Source: Oegoconia quadripuncta
Lineage: Eukaryota; Arthropoda; Insecta; Lepidoptera; Autostichidae
Assembly (NCBI GenBank): GCA_949316235.1
Contig: OX438758.1
Span: 20,114,694 to 20,178,693, forward strand
DNA length: 64,000 nt
Reading direction: 5' to 3'
Part shown: positions 23,320-33,860 of the stretch, piece by piece
How positions within the stretch are numbered: the first letter of the stretch is position 1
Layout of the letters: every line of letters begins with the position of its first letter
Translations under genes and position numbers: made by a program
The notes under the pieces: model-generated
The model's input: the letters and a program-made list of their open reading frames with translations, nothing else
The model's database searches: none
Told to the model about the DNA's origin: nothing

Positions 23320-23388
23320 AATGACCTGTTTGGTGTAGTGGTCAGTAACTCTTCGAATCCGCTAGGGGCATATCTTTGTATGATAAAT
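23320..23388 (+). repeat. SINE-B head fragment
   Basis: 'gacctgtttggtgtagtggt' followed by a deleted middle and 'ccgctaggggcata'. The body is lost after 'tgtatgataaat'. Confidence 0.7.
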
Positions 23389-23502
23389 TATGTAGAGGAA
23401 TGGTAAAATATTGATTTGCAAAAGCATTTCAAGTGTAAGTACGCACTGATCCAAAGAAGTTTGCACTTATTAGGTTGGTGAGTTTGCTCCGAGATAATTT
23501 AT

Positions 23503-23612
23503 GAAAATGTGTTGGGGTTTCCGGGTCAGTACGCTTCCACCTTCGACTTTATCTTCACTTAACATCAGGTGTGATTGAGGTCAAGTACGAACCCGTTGTG
23601 CATAAAAAAAAA
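23503..23612 (+). repeat. SINE-A 3' fragment
   Basis: From 'gtgttggggtttccgggtca' to the terminal A run. No head. Confidence 0.85.
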
Positions 23613-25466
23613 TAAGAATAAAATATTTATCCTAAAAATGTTCTTATGTTGAAAGACAAAGTGTTTAAATGAAAAGTTGTTATTGGTTAAGGAGAACGAC
23701 ACATGGAACTCATTTAAGCTGCAAAACATAATAGTACATTATTGCAAAGGCCGGGAAATAGGCAATTGCAGGTCGAGTATGAGTTTGAAGGCCGAGCCGT
23801 AGCCGAGGACTTCACTAATACGAGACAGGCAATTGCCATTTCTCAAAAGAATGCAGGGAAATAATAAATATTTAAATAACAAATCAAGACGAATTTTCAG
23901 CTTTACCGCCGATTTTCTATTTATCATCTGTGCCGAAAGGCAAACGCATTTACGCATACGGCCACGTGAACGCAATTTGTACTAAGCAAAGAGATTTTGG
24001 TATGCCAAGAATGATAAAAGAGATCCAATCAAAGAGTATGTAATAACCCCAGCACGCCGTTTCATACAACATTGCTGGAGCGTTGTAATGTTCCAATTCA
24101 CAAAACGCTCCTGCAATGGATTTATTTTTCGCTGTCCGTAAATTAGATACTTCGCGTGTTCTTTTTTCGAAAGTAATGACAATATTTCCATGCATGTTTG
24201 AGAAAAACTAATATATGTAATACGTACTTATGCGATAAGACACGTTACTAAAGAAAAGTAAAATTACAAATAAAACATGTTTAAATTAAAATGACATAAC
24301 ACACCATAATAGATCAGATATAATTCGCATTAGGATTAGTGGTTAACCAATGCGTCATTTCAACGAGGAAGAAAGTTGTCACCACCCGATAGGTTTCATA
24401 GATAACGCCATATCAGACCGAAGCAGGAAAAGTGCAGTCATGTGGACTGGCTGAGTGAAGAAAGCGGCCATAACAAAAACAAGACACAAGTAAAAGGTGT
24501 TTTTAACCCTGTTAAGGAAGACGACATTGCTAAAGTTAACGAATCAAGTTATACTTGCGAAGAGGTTAGGCGAGTAATCATTTCGTTACATCACAATGTG
24601 TTAGTATTCAGAACTGGAGATCCTTTGGTAACTGTTACGGTTGTTGGGAGTCTGACTTGCGTAAATGAATCGCATGCTACAAGAAATCTAAAAATAGCTG
24701 TCAAAGACGGTGTAAGAAAATACTCATTATTTGGTAGATTTGGGTGTTTCCCAAATCTGAAATAAGAAAACACTCAGAAACACTGGGCGACCGACAAAGC
24801 TTTTGCAAATCGGTAAGATGAAACGAAGGAAATAAAAATAAACGAATATCAAGAGCAAGTAACAATTAGAGATAACATACAAAAATTCCTCTTCAAGAAC
24901 AATCAACAAAAAGTCGCCAAACAACCGCGACTAGACGTTTAAAACAATAACAACTTAACAAACCGCGAACTTTCAGGAAGTGTGCAATAGAAAAATAAGC
25001 GTGAAGTCGTTAAGAGTCCAGTAATCCCCCGCCATATACGTGGACCGGTATTCCAATGGGCCCAAAATGGTGGTAGTCGACCATTACAGCGGGACTAAGC
25101 AAAGATAAGCGGATAAAGTTAGTATTACCTCGGCAATTATTCAGGTCGCGTGTAGAAAGCTGGGGACGTGAAATTTGAATAATCTGAACATTGTCAACTC
25201 TATAACGAAGATAGGAGCTGGTTGCTGCCTTCATTGCTACCCACATTTGTTGCTCCACAATAAGATCTAATTCTAACAGCTGAGCTTATGTAAGGGCTTT
25301 AGATGTAATCATATTTGTAACTGGACTTTGGAAACTGAAGTTGTCATCCAACGTGTTGTGGGGAGAGCGATGCTCAATATTTCACTACGAGACCTAATCA
25401 GCAATGAGGAAATCCGCCGTAGAACGAGAGTAACTGACACAGTATAGGAGGAGTAAGTTTCTTTAT
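23613..25466. other. Unassigned sequence
   Basis: Several overlapping short frames lie on both strands (the longest is 107 codons at 24442). None has a recognised domain or a supporting neighbour. Confidence 0.35.
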
Positions 25467-25592
25467 CATTGTTGTGTTCCGGTTGTCGGAGATATGATAG
25501 CCAGTCCCCCAAATAAGATGAGGTTTCCGGGTCAGTACGTTTCCACCTTTGGCATCATCTTCACTTAACATCAAGTCAAATGCAAAAAAAAA
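25467..25592 (+). repeat. SINE-A 3' fragment
   Basis: 'cattgttgtgttccggttgt' through 'gcaaaaaaaaa', with a short deletion before the tail. Confidence 0.8.
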
Positions 25593-26483
25593 CATTATAT
25601 CGATTGACATAATTTACTCAGTCGAACGGGAAGCACCAACAAAAGTATTGTCGATTTAATCCAGTGGACAGTGACCTCTAAGAGAATCGGGTTTGTCTTT
25701 GAATTTGGATTTACAGTATTAAAATCCGTTTCTGACCATATAAATATGAAATTATCTATTCATTTCGAGATTCTAAAGCTTTACAGAAATACTAATATGG
25801 GTCTTGTTAATCTTTTCTCTAGGTGAAGCCTAATAAATAACTCATTTTAAAACCTTCTTCGACGTTAGTGTGTACCTAAAAATGCTCTTGACTCTTTATG
25901 GAACCTTGATCATCGTCCGAATTTAAATATGTTTTTTGTCAACATAAAGCATTCGACGTCATGCTGTCGTCGTCCATTGAAAACAACTCTCAAAGGAGGT
26001 CGGTAATTAAATAATTAACAACAATTTCATGCATTTCGTATTCATGAAATGCGTGCAGTAATGCGCTATGCAAAATATTTGAGACCACACAGCGGTTTGT
26101 CTTTGGGGGCCATTTTTAAAATTCCTTTTACAAAGAATGCCCAGTTCCCATCCTACTTTAAGCTAAGCGATATTCATACAGATGAATGATGATCTTGGAA
26201 TTTTGATTTTGGACCTAATACAAGAGAATTTAAATCTAATTAGGAAAGTAGAGATTAAAATTAACTTTCGTGCAACAAAACCGAAGTACCTATACGATTA
26301 CGTCGCTTCGTGGATCTCAACGATTACGTGTAGATATCATAATACCTGTTATATTATGGCCGGTGTTATATTGTATATGGCATATAATAGCTATTTAACT
26401 GCTCATTATTATTAATGAAGTGATGAGGAAAAGATTTTTGCTTTTGAAAAGAAGTCGTCGAGCGAATTGGTGGAGTGTCTACA
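25593..26483. other. Unassigned sequence
   Basis: No gene is seen. Confidence 0.4.
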
Positions 26484-26812
26484 ACCGCCTCCGTGGCTCA
26501 ATGTAAACAACATTGGGTTTACGATTCGGAAGTCGCGGGTTCGAGCCCCAGCGGGGTACATGTTTAAGTACTCGGTTTGGTTGGTGGTAGGGCATTTTAA
26601 ATGGCCGCCTGGCTAGCTACCACCATCTTATCTAAATCTGTCGCCAAGCATCAATGTTAATAGCATTGTTGTGTTCCGGTTGTCAGAGATAAGATAGCCA
26701 GTTCCCCAAATGTGTTGGGATTTCCGGGTCAGTACGCTTCCAACTTCGACCTCATCTTCACTTAACATCAGGTGTGATTGAGGTCAAGTACCAACCCGTT
26801 GTGCATAAAAAA
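26484..26812 (+). repeat. SINE-A copy (full length)
   Basis: Head accgcctccgtggctcaatg, a slightly changed B box (ggttcgagcccc), full body and A-rich tail. Confidence 0.9.
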
Positions 26813-26859
26813 TAAATATAATAAAAATGGATTAGTTAAACCCAATTTTCAAGTTCAAC

Positions 26860-27118
26860 TCGTGGCGCAGTCGCATTCGCTATTCGCTTTCGATTAGCGA
26901 AATTAAGCAATGTCTGGCGCGATAAATCCTTGGATGGGTGACAACTAGTGGCATTGCACTATAGTCGGTCAGGTTGTTTTCAATTGAAAGCCTGACGAAC
27001 TGTCCGGTGGCCACTAATCTGACACAAAACCACCAATCCACTCTGGGCCCGCGTGGTGGATTATGTATGGCCCATACCCTCTTACAATGAGAGGAAGCTG
27101 TCAACAGTGAGGACATGT
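26860..27118 (+). repeat. SINE-C: 5S rRNA head joined to an RTE-type tail
   Basis: 'gattagcgaaattaagcaat', then 'tggcgcgataaatccttgga' and 'tgggtgac', follow the order of the 5S rRNA internal promoter region. After about 100 bases it passes into 'cgcgtggtggattatgtatg' and 'gcccataccctctta', a tail also present, on the other strand, in SINE-D at 28663. A chimeric SINE of the SINE3 type. Confidence 0.75.
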
Positions 27119-27124
27119 AAGGTT

Positions 27125-27772
27125 ATTCATGAGTCTTTTTCAATAAGGTTCCAGTTGATATACAAAATCTTCCTCTCAATAAATTTAAAGATACTATAAA
27201 ACAGAAACTTGTTAACAAAGCACATTATAAAATATCAGACTATTTAGATGATAATCATCCCTGGATAAATAATAAATAATAAATAAATAAATAAATCGGA
27301 CACTTACACCAATCATCTAGTCCCAAACTAAGCAAAGCTTGTGCTATGGATACTAGATAACGGATACATAAATATTTATATAAACATCCATGACTCAGGA
27401 ATTAATGTTCATATTCATCACACAAACATTTACCCGTCGCGGGATTCGAACCCGCAACCGTTGGTTTCGCTGATAGGGTCACTATCCACTACACCAATCG
27501 GTCGTCAATAAAATCGGATGTAATAAAATCGTTCGCATGCCAGGCTATTTCATAATGAAATATAAAAACCTTTTTGTAATATAAAAACCGTTATGTTAAA
27601 TCAAAGCCTGATTTTAAAAAAGCAACCCTTCGTGTTTCTGCATGGCTAATTCTTCTCAGGGGAAGATTGTATTTTGAACAAGCAGTAGCATAAAAAATGT
27701 AAATTTTACTATGTAAAATTGACTATTTTTTGTGTACCCTGTGTACCTACAAAATAAAGCATTTTTGACTTT
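27125..27772 (+). mobile_element. 3' end of the large CR1-group LINE, split by a SINE
   Basis: The C-terminal ORF2 phrase (…FFNKVPVDIQNLPLNKF… in the intact copy) occurs at 27145-27270. The 3' UTR resumes at about 27530 with 'atcgttcgcatgccaggcta' and runs to the terminal 'tttttgactttgag'. The gap holds a SINE-B variant. The LINE is 5'-truncated and older than the SINE. Confidence 0.9.
27283..27512 (-). repeat. SINE-B variant inserted in a LINE
   Basis: The minus-strand head reads gaccgattggtgtagtggat … ggttgcgggttcgaatcccg. The body differs from standard SINE-B ('tgctatggatactagataac') and matches the copy at 52097. AAATA repeats flank it at 27268-27297. Confidence 0.88.
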
Positions 27773-28252
27773 GAGTTTCTTGGAGTTCAAAGGTCAGAAC
27801 TACGATTAGAGCAACCTCGACGCACAACGAGACATTTTTAAACAATGACATTTCTAAACTCTGTCTTTAAACAATTTCTTTTTCCCGCAGTGATTTATCG
27901 ACCTGTCTATGGTCTAGATGAAGAAAGTTTTTTTGAGCAAAAAGCACACCGCTGTCTATATAAATAACTCAACGCGACGTGGCGCAGGCGCAGGCGCCGA
28001 CCGAGGTAAGAAGTGTAATGACGAAGCCACACGGCTTTCCTCCTAATGACATTTGACAGGTAATAGCTATCTAAATTAAACTCCTAGACTACTATAAGCT
28101 TCTTCAGAAAACTTTTTACAGAAATCTCGTAAATACTAACTGAAATTATTTACAGGATTTTTTAATATGTTGTATTTGTAATGACGGGATGGGCCCATAA
28201 CCTCAATTTCTTGGTTCTGGCAGAATTATCAGCGTTGTTGGGTCTCCCTGCA
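27773..28252. other. Unassigned sequence with an NRF1-like site
   Basis: At about 27982-27997 'ggcgcaggcgcaggcgcc' contains overlapping GCGCAGGCGC units, like the NRF1/erect-wing site. No promoter or exon can be tied to it. Confidence 0.25.
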
Positions 28253-28580
28253 ACCGCCTCCGTGGCTCAATGTAAACAACATTGGGTTTACGATTCGGAG
28301 GTCGCGGGTTCGATCCCCAGCGGGGTACATGTTTAAGTACTCTGTTTGGTTGGTGGTAGGGCATTTTAAAAATGTCCGCCTGGCTAGCTACCACCATCTT
28401 ATCTAAATCTGCCGCCAAGCAGCAATGTTAATAACATTGTTGTGTTCCGGTTGTCAGAGATAAGATAGCCAGTACCCCAAATGTGTTGGGGTTTCCGGGT
28501 CAGTACGCTTCCACCTTCGACTTCACTTAACATTAGGTATGATTGAGGTCAAGTACGAAACCGTCGTACACAAAAAAAAA
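28253..28580 (+). repeat. SINE-A copy (full length)
   Basis: Complete head, body and tail. A small deletion removes 'ctcat' in the 'cttcgacctcatcttcactt' block. Confidence 0.9.
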
Positions 28581-28662
28581 TATAGGTAATTGTATAGTTT
28601 TAGTATTTTATATTGCTTATTGTGAAATTTTATTTGTGTACCTTGTATTCGGACCACGAATA

Positions 28663-28922
28663 AAGATCATCGTCATCATCAGCCCGTAAACATCCCACTG
28701 CAGGGATATAGGTCTTCCCTCGTATAATGAGGGAGTATGGGCCATAGTCCACCACGCTGGCCCAATACGAGTTGGGGACTTCACATGGCTTTGAATTTTT
28801 ATTTGTCAAGCATGCAAAATTCATGAGCCTGAAGAACTCAGGGCCTGCCTGAGAATCGCACCCGGACCTCCCAAAATGGGAGACCGCGTCTTAACCGCTG
28901 AGCCTCCGACGCTCACGAATAA
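28663..28922 (-). repeat. SINE-D: tRNA-like head with RTE-type tail
   Basis: On the minus strand, 'ggctcagcggttaagacgcg' (A-box-like) and 'gggtgcgattctcaggcagg' (degenerate B box) are followed by 'agcgtggtggactatggccc' and 'cagtgggatgtttacgggct', then 'gatgatgatg'. The tail is the familiar 3' end of insect RTE-like LINEs, which probably mobilised it. Confidence 0.8.
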
Positions 28923-29163
28923 AGATATTCTATTCTAAACCAAAACAGATTCAGGCCTGGAGACCTGTGTATGGTAGTCATAGTCTGTCTGTTACATTAT
29001 GTAAGATCCGCCATCTTCAAAAAACGTCTGAGAAAGCACTATTTGATTTTGGCTTCTAACTAAAAGTCCTGAATTGTATGCATTTAGATATAGAAAAATT
29101 TTCGTATACATAATAATATTGTGTATGTTTATATGACAGACTTGTATGTTTAGTGTATGTATA
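28923..29163. other. Unassigned sequence
   Basis: Short spacer. A minus-strand frame here continues into the left arm of the fold-back element and is not a gene. Confidence 0.4.
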
Positions 29164-30001
29164 CAGGGCGTCCCAAAGTTATGGGACATGAAGGGGAAGT
29201 ACCTTAAATATCGTAGATAGTGAATTTTGCTCAAAGAAGACTTTATGTTATTTTTAAAAGTTAGTAATTCTGCATTCATAGATTTTCTAAAAATTACTTG
29301 CTTCGGCTGGGAATCGAACCGACTTAAATGTGAAAAAAAAAACACCCTACTTTTATGATGCCAATCGAAAGAATAGCTAAAAAATAATAACTCTGCCTAA
29401 GTAAATGGACCGATTAGATGGCCGGCCAGATCCCCGGACCTCACACCATTAGATTTCTTCTTTTGGGGATACGTGAAAGATATGCTATACAAAAAGCGAT
29501 ACGAGAACGTAGGCGAGTTGCAAACAGAATTGTGCCATATCACATCGAGTGTTCACCATAAAATGATTAGAAAATCAACAGGCAGCGGGCTCATTAAAAG
29601 ATTGGCGATTTGCGTAAGACAAGAGGGATCACATTTTGAGCATTTAATTAATTAATTTACAAAAAAATACCTACTTAATTGACTACGGCAGTTTCATGTA
29701 TGTTTTTTATTTGATTAAAATGATTAATTTCACGTTGTTCCTTTCTTTTAAAATACTATGTTACTTAGGCAGAGTTATTATTTTTTAGCTATTCTTTCGA
29801 TTGGCATCATAAAAGTAGGGTGTTTTTTTTTTCACATTTGAGTCGGTTCGATTCCCAGCCGAAGCAAATAATTTTTAGAAAATCTATGAATGCAGAATTA
29901 CTAACTTTTAAAAATAACATAAAGTCTTCTTTGAGCAAAATTCACTATCTACGATATTTAAGGTACTTCCCCTTCATGTCCCATAACTTTGGGACGCCCT
30001 G
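29164..30001. mobile_element. Fold-back Tc1/mariner-like element with 241-bp arms
   Basis: Ends are cagggcgtcccaaagttatg and its inverse, flanked on both sides by TA (29162-29163 and 30002-30003), the Tc1/mariner target duplication. The left arm (29164-29404) and right arm (29761-30001) have equal length; I count only about two mismatches. The 356-bp centre encodes the C-terminal part of a DDE transposase. The arms are far longer than the usual 20-30 bp for mariner. It cannot make full transposase and would depend on a relative elsewhere. Confidence 0.9.
29404..29655 (+). pseudogene. Transposase C-terminal remnant (Tc1/mariner, DD-D type)
   Basis: The frame has no internal stop and reads NGPIRWPARSPDLTPLDFFF, then WGYVKDMLYKKRYENVGEL, ending HFEHLIN and a stop. 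SPDLTPLDFF is the block holding the third catalytic acidic residue in mariner-like transposases (SPDLAPSD in mariner, an E in Tc1). The first two catalytic aspartates and the helix-turn-helix DNA-binding part are absent, because the frame begins exactly where the left arm ends. About 83 of the roughly 350 residues of an intact enzyme remain. The frame is clean, so the deletion is probably recent. Confidence 0.85.
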
Positions 30002-30229
30002 TATATTATATGTAAGTATATATTTATTTGTTAAAAAGATACAGGCATTCCTCATTTATTTCATAATTAAAACCTATGTACGTATTTTATGTAATATTAA
30101 ATAGGTATTTATTCTATTGTATTTGAAGTATTATTATTATTATAGTCTTTTTGATTTTAAGCTGATTATGAACACATTTTTCTCAGTGCACGTATGTATG
30201 TCTATCCTATCGAACATGTTTTCCTTCAC

Positions 30230-30360
30230 ATTTGCAGGGTCTTGCTGGAAGAAATCTCTTTTTAGAGATAAGCTAGTGCCTTTTGTACATCCTATATCTA
30301 GTATGTATTTGACCTTTATGTGTACTCGTGTGCAATAAATTATAAAATAAATAAATAAAT
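30230..30360 (+). repeat. LINE 3' end (aagaaatctct/ataagc type)
   Basis: 'tgctggaagaaatctctttt' and 'tagagataagctagtgcctt', ending 'caataaattataaaataaat'. It parallels the 3' UTRs at 33300 and 35545, where the same order of phrases occurs. No coding part. Confidence 0.6.
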
Positions 30361-30429
30361 AAGATTTCTGACTTTTAGATGATTTATCAAACATAGATAC
30401 GAAGCGCTCAGCGAAAAACAAAAATTACC

Positions 30430-30520
30430 TAACTATGCCTAAACCTTCTATTTCACTTACCTAAGATGTCCTATTTTTTTTCCTTACGGTAAAAAACTCA
30501 ACTCTTGAGCCATCACCCAA
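30430..30520 (-). mobile_element. MITE5 terminus
   Basis: 'cttctatttcacttacctaa', then 'ttccttacggtaaaaaactc', is the right-hand inverted end of MITE5. No partner arm lies close by. Confidence 0.65.
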
Positions 30521-30772
30521 GCAGATACCTACAGTAAGTGCAGTGTAAAGTGAAACTCACCGTGTCTCCTCAAAACGCGTGTCGCATCCTACAGACAATG
30601 GTCGCCTGGAACAAGAGAAATTAATGTTAGACATGTTCATTAGTACTGCCTTTGTCACAACTTAAGGGTACGAGAGTACAACAGCGTTCTGTATCATTGC
30701 TTTCACTTCACCCAAGGAGTGACCCAAGAAGAGGTTTTTCGTGAGAGAATTCCCCTATCATGGCTGTAATAA

Positions 30773-30852
30773 ATATTTTATTAACATCCCGACTCGTTTA
30801 AATGTTCGTATTCATCACACGAACATTAGCCCGTAGCGGGATTCAAACATTT
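30773..30852 (-). repeat. SINE-B fragment
   Basis: 'gttcgtattcatcacacgaa' and 'cccgtagcgggattcaaac' cover the junction of head and body only. Confidence 0.6.
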
Positions 30853-30999
30853 TCTTTACATTTGCGAGGTGTGTCTGTTTTACATTGTGTGTTGTATTCC
30901 TGTATCAAAATGATCGCTTTTATTCGGACTGACAATAGTCAGTAAAAAATACATATAAAATCGAAGCAGGCATGAGACTCGCCGACCCATGCGATTTTG

Positions 31000-31225
31000 A
31001 AGATGAGGCCGACACACTGACCCGGCAACCCCATTATATTTGGGGGACTGATTACCTTATCAACAACAATGCTATTAACGTTGTTGCTTGGCTGCAGATT
31101 TAGATAAGATGGTTGTAGCTAGCCAGGCGGACGGAAATGCCCTGCCACCAACCAAATCGAGTACTAAACATAGGTAGGGATCAAACCCGCGACCTCCCGT
31201 TCCTAAACCCTATGTTGTTTATTAA
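31000..31225 (-). repeat. SINE-A copy, diverged
   Basis: On the minus strand the order is B-box-like region, 'ggtggcagggcatttccgtc', 'cttatctaaatctgcagcca', 'ataatggggttgccgggtca'. It shows more substitutions than other copies, so it is probably older. Confidence 0.75.
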
Positions 31226-31784
31226 TTGTAAACCATATGGTAAAATCATATGAAAATTTTCAGTTAAACTTGAATAGCAATATTCCTTTAGACTTTCTCC
31301 TGCATATATTTACAAATAAAGACCTGCTTAATTGTGTTACCGACTGTAAACCCTACCTGTATAAATGTTATTTGTATTACTTCATTCCAATCAATAAGTC
31401 AGTTGACCGTGCAATTATCTAAAATAGGAAGTAGGTACGAGACCTACCAATAATTTGCCCATAGAATGTTTTTCCCTTTCATAATAACATGGATTGATGC
31501 GATTGACAGAGTGATTGACGTCGAGTGTCATCTCATATTCGATGGTACCAGTACCTATCAGAGTTCACATACACCTTGTTAACCTATCTGACCCGGTACA
31601 GCATGACATCCGGACGGTAGCGCACGCCATAAACTAATCGGGTATGACTTTCTCCGGTCGATGACTGCCGATGTTTGCGATTTGGTATCGATTGCAGACC
31701 GCAGTGATACCGATACCTATAACATCGACACCGGAACGGGCTGTATGGTTTCACTAGATCGTTTCTATGTAATATACCGGTGGG
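31226..31784. other. Unassigned sequence
   Basis: No gene is seen. Confidence 0.4.
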
Positions 31785-31840
31785 TTTTTTACCGTATGGG
31801 AAAAAATAGGGCATATTAGGTAAGTGAAAAATAAATAAAA
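31785..31840 (+). mobile_element. MITE5 terminus, cut by SINE-A
   Basis: 'gttttttaccgtatgggaaa' and 'tagggcatattaggtaagtg' match the left end of MITE5. The SINE at 31841 begins directly after it. The nearest correctly oriented right end is at 33645-33710. Confidence 0.65.
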
Positions 31841-32019
31841 ATTTATCTAAATCTGCCGCCAAGCAGCAATGTTAATAGCATTGTTGTGTTCCGGTTGTCA
31901 GAGATAAGATAGCCAGTCCCACCAAATGTGTTGGGGTTTTCGGGTCAGCACGCTTCCATCTTCGACCTCATCTTCACTTAACATCAGGTGAGATTGAGGT
32001 CGTGCATTAAAAAAAAAAT
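31841..32019 (+). repeat. SINE-A 3' two-thirds
   Basis: From 'tctgccgccaagcagcaatg' to the A run, 5'-truncated. It sits inside or beside a MITE5-type element. Confidence 0.85.
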
Positions 32020-32593
32020 TCATGAATTTCAAAATAAAAGTGATTGTCTAGATATAATTATAAAAATAATTAAAAACGATGGCACACAAACAATAATATT
32101 AATTGGTTTGATTTAAAAATTATACATGACGGCATAAACATCAAAATTAATTGATTACAACATATTCACAAATTAATTAAAAAGAAGCATATAAAGCATG
32201 TATATACAAAATATGTCAAATATATTAAATTAAAATGTCATGGACATAAACTCCTTAACCGAACTGTTGTGGACTGTTTGGACCTGGCTGATGCTGGCTG
32301 ACTAAATTATGACAGAGACGGAAGAAGACAGGACAAAGGACGGTCGATGACGAGACGGTGACCTGACGGGCGTGCAAATTGGGCTTTTTGTTAAAATATT
32401 AATAAATATAGTGTTTTATACTTGACCGCGCCCTGCCTTTCCTTAATATGAACTATAAAAACTTAGAATTGATTGCGGAGTGGTCACATTCCTTGGGATG
32501 CCACGAAGCCCCACACAGAACCTTTTCCAAGTCTGCAAATTGCGACGGGCAAGTACGGAACACTATACTGCGCGGGGCACCACATGCACTTGG
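32020..32593. other. Unassigned sequence
   Basis: No gene is seen. The frame at 32448-32687 runs into the hAT-type element. Confidence 0.4.
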
Positions 32594-33007
32594 CAGTGAC
32601 GGATTAACCCTTAATCAAATTAAGCAATTGCCTAGGGCATCACGTCTGGGGGGGCACCAGAAGAAGCACAAAAAAATCCGTCCTTAGGGCATCACGTCTC
32701 ACTCTCACGTCACCAAAAACCACACCAAAAAAAGTTTATAGGACTAATTTGAAAATTCGCGCGTTTTAAGTTAACATAAGAGCCGACCTAGAGTTACCCC
32801 GCTCTCCCGCTTGCGCCCACTCGCTGCCCGCTAGTCTAGTGCATTCGGCAATTCGAAAGCACCGGTATTGCGATCAGCCAATCACAAACCACCCCTTCCC
32901 CGCGGGCCCCCCGCCTGGCATTAAAGACCGATTCTAGTTGACATACGGATAGGAGGGCCCACAGGCGTGGATTGCTTAGGGCATCAAGTAGTCTTAATCC
33001 GTCACTG
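32594..33007 (+). mobile_element. Non-autonomous hAT-type element, copy 1
   Basis: 414 bp bounded by CAGTGACGGATTAA and its inverse. Flanked by an 8-bp duplication GCACTTGG (32586-32593 and 33008-33015), which is the hAT signature. There is no coding capacity. The interior has GC-rich stretches and three copies of 'tagggcatca'. The second copy (55398-55811) has the same length, the opposite orientation and, by eye, one difference. Confidence 0.95.
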
Positions 33008-33299
33008 GCACTTGGCCGTTTTTTTTCTATAGAGGAATGTGAGTGGGTGGTTCACCACAAAACTTTGTATATTAGTTTGAATGATAATGTATTTTTTGAT
33101 ACAAATTATAGATTAGCATAATTTATTGATATGTTAAAACGAGGCAATTTGCATTTTATTATATTCGTCAGCGCTATCTACAAGAAAGTTTAGAAATGGA
33201 AAAAAAACAGTGTGAAGGTGAGAGGAGAAAACAGAAGATCCTGCGGCCTGGCGGCACCTGTTGAAGATTTGTTGAAGAATAATGTAGATGTTTGACAGT
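33008..33299. other. Unassigned sequence
   Basis: No gene is seen. Confidence 0.4.
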
Positions 33300-33490
33300 A
33301 CGGGTATAATTATATATATAGATAATAATAATAATAATCTTTATTGTTTCACACACAAGGTAAATAGTAAGAAAGAAGTTGCCTGGAAGAGATCGCTTTT
33401 AGTGATAAGGCCACCAAATTGTATTATTTTTTTGTATGTTTATCATTGTTGTACAATAAAGAATATTTTGTTGTTGTTGTTGTTGTAAGA
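33300..33490 (+). repeat. LINE 3' UTR with TTG tail
   Basis: 'aataataatctttattgttt' opens it. 'tgcctggaagagatcgcttt' and 'agtgataaggccaccaaatt' follow, and 'caataaagaatattttgttg' leads into TTG repeats. The same UTR appears in reverse at 35545. Confidence 0.65.
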
Positions 33491-33544
33491 AAATTATTTT
33501 TTTTAAGTAAGAAATAGAATAATTAATTTAATTTAAGTAAGAAA

Positions 33545-33624
33545 TTCCACCTTCGACCTCATCTTCACTTAACATCAGGTGTGATAGAGGTCAAGTACCA
33601 ACCCTTTGGGCATAAGAAAAAAAA
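33545..33624 (+). repeat. SINE-A 3' fragment
   Basis: 'ttccaccttcgacctcatct' to the A-rich end. Confidence 0.8.
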
Positions 33625-33644
33625 TAATTAAACTACCTATGCCA

Positions 33645-33710
33645 TTAACTTCTATTTCACTTCTCTAATATATCCTATTTTTTCCTTACGGTAAAAAAAC
33701 TTAATCCCAA
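33645..33710 (-). mobile_element. MITE5 terminus
   Basis: 'cttctatttcacttctctaa', then 'ttccttacggtaaaaaaact'. Repeat Y starts straight after. Confidence 0.65.
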
Positions 33711-33714
33711 ATGA

Positions 33715-33860
33715 GGTGGTCAGAGATATCCCAATCATTGGGTTGGGTGTTCCAAACATTAAGATTTAAAGCTTGATACAACATTGATATATACAGAACC
33801 CATCGCCGTTAAAACGTACAAATCTATAGATTTATATTTTTTAGTGGAAAGTCCCATAGT
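33715..33860 (+). repeat. Repeat Y copy
   Basis: 'aatgaggtggtcagagatat' opens it, and 'ttaagatttaaagcttgata', then 'cagaacccatcgccg' follow. It aligns with 49377-49600 and, inverted, with 51016-51205. The family is unknown; a phrase in the minus copy (aaaggcgactaaggga) is common in lepidopteran LINE 5' regions. Confidence 0.6.

Noticed and set aside
24442..24765. 107-codon frame
   Set aside because: No recognised motif; ends beside low-complexity sequence; codon pattern not convincing.
28992..29345. 117-codon minus-strand protein, matched by a plus-strand twin at 29820-30104
   Set aside because: Both frames are the same inverted-repeat arm read from opposite sides; the shared peptide reflects the palindrome, not a gene.
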